Below, piece by piece: positions 4,713 through 5,232 of a stretch of DNA of 5,232 nucleotides. This DNA comes from Phycisphaeraceae bacterium. GTDB lineage: Bacteria; Planctomycetota; Phycisphaerae; Phycisphaerales; Phycisphaeraceae. Location of the stretch: NCBI GenBank assembly GCA_020851395.1, contig JADZCW010000318.1:1-5232 (forward strand), read 5' to 3'. Made by a program: the position numbers and the translations under genes. Below the pieces are notes generated by a model. It was given only the letters and a program-made list of their open reading frames with translations, did no database searches and was not told the DNA's origin. Positions within the stretch are counted from its first letter, which is position 1. Each line of letters begins with the position of its first letter.

Positions 4713-5232
4713 ATGAATGAGGACAGCCCCCAGACCCCGGTCGCATCGTCTACCCTCCCTGCTGTGCGGTGCCTGTCGTTCGATGTGGAGGAGTACTTCC
4801 ACATCGAGGCGGGGTATGGGCGGGTCAAACGCGAGTCGTGGGACCAGTGGCCGAGCCGGGTCGAGGGGGCGATGGATCGGCTGCTGGCGGTGCTCGATCG
4901 GCATGGGGTCAAGGCGACGTTCTTCGTCCTTGGCGACGTGGCTAGGCGGTGCCCCAGGCTCGTGCCACACGTGGCGGATCTCGGGCATGAGATCGCGTCG
5001 CATGGGTTCAATCACGATCGGCTGCACCGACTCACGCCGGAAACCTTCAAGGTGGACCTGCGGGCGAGCATGGATTTGCTCGAGCAGCAGTCGGGGCGGC
5101 CGGTGCTGGGGTATCGGGCGCCGACGTGGAGCGTGACGCGGCGGACGAGCTGGGCGGTGGACGTGCTGATCGAGGAGGGGCTGAGGTATGACGCGTCGAT
5201 CTTCCCGGTGCGGCACCCGGCCTATGGCGTGC
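4713..5232 (+). CDS. XrtA-type polysaccharide deacetylase (3' end cut off)
   Basis: N-terminal 173 codons of a NodB-fold carbohydrate esterase family 4 deacetylase, which removes N-acetyl groups from amino sugars of a polysaccharide. The opening CLSFDVEEYFH (20-30) is the form of motif 1 typical of the XrtA/PEP-CTERM-associated deacetylases that carry a C-terminal DUF3473 domain. That domain, if present, lies beyond the window. Further landmarks: ATFFVLGDVA at 68-77; HEIASHGFNHDRL at 92-104 (metal-binding H97 and H101); and GYRAPTWSVT at 133-142, with the R-x-P of motif 3. D24 would be the motif 1 aspartate. There is no signal peptide: the protein starts MNEDSPQTP, and in-frame TAG codons at 4704 and 4707 fix ATG 4713 as the first possible ATG. 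No Shine-Dalgarno is visible. In known loci this enzyme works with exosortase and chain-length and polymer-export genes in exopolysaccharide production; such genes would be to the right. Confidence 0.9.
   Translation, partial: MNEDSPQTPVASSTLPAVRCLSFDVEEYFHIEAGYGRVKRESWDQWPSRVEGAMDRLLAVLDRHGVKATFFVLGDVARRCPRLVPHVADLGHEIASHGFNHDRLHRLTPETFKVDLRASMDLLEQQSGRPVLGYRAPTWSVTRRTSWAVDVLIEEGLRYDASIFPVRHPAYGV

Noticed and set aside
1485..4742. Recurring CCCCCGG words (near 1488, 1987, 2290, 4001, 4476, 4736)
   Set aside because: Three are Pro-Pro-Glu codons in the sulfatase and the rest differ in flanks; there is no common unit or spacing, so it is composition rather than a repeat family.
4539..5216. 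A 225-codon minus-strand frame at the right end
   Set aside because: It lies opposite the polysaccharide deacetylase, whose three motifs are unmistakable, and overlaps the tRNA.
1..5232. Mobile elements, CRISPR arrays, attachment sites or a defence system
   Set aside because: No transposase, integrase, direct-repeat array or tRNA-end duplication was found; the tRNA 3' end is not repeated elsewhere in the window.

Overview
The window looks like chromosomal DNA from a GC-rich bacterium, most plausibly a planctomycete (perhaps Phycisphaerae-like). This rests on the gene mix: a cytosolic formylglycine-type sulfatase, an outer-membrane barrel protein and an XrtA-type polysaccharide deacetylase. 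It also rests on the high GC and strongly G-rich coding strand. The lineage is an inference, because there is no rRNA or other decisive marker. All recognisable genes lie on the + strand. The long minus-strand reading frames are GC-driven shadows.

Layout: (1) bases 1-1044, the nearly complete 3' part of a membrane O-acyltransferase of the acyltransferase-3 (OafA/YrhL) family. (2) A short gap with a terminator-like hairpin and a G-rich tract. (3) 1125-2510, a complete sulfatase with no signal peptide. (4) A perfect TATAAT overlapping the sulfatase stop codon, followed by a GGAGG ribosome-binding site. (5) 2567-3532, a secreted outer-membrane beta-barrel protein of unknown role. (6) 3598-4332, ribulose-phosphate 3-epimerase (rpe) with an unusual Gly/Pro-rich insertion and an altered phosphate loop. 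(7) 4333-4712, a self-contained tRNA-Gln(CUG) unit: sigma70-type promoter, structured leader, tRNA and intrinsic terminator. (8) 4713 to the window end, the 5' part of an XrtA/DUF3473-type polysaccharide deacetylase that the window cuts off.

Functionally this is a loose neighbourhood rather than one obvious operon. The acyltransferase, sulfatase and deacetylase all touch decorated glycans: adding acyl groups, removing sulfate and removing N-acetyl groups. The deacetylase may open an exopolysaccharide/exosortase locus to the right. The epimerase is a housekeeping Calvin/pentose-phosphate enzyme that may be co-transcribed with the barrel gene. I see no mobile element, CRISPR array, integrase or defence gene. 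No new system can be claimed; the most notable points are the epimerase variant, the signal-less sulfatase, the uncharacterised barrel and the apparent absence of Shine-Dalgarno sites before two genes.
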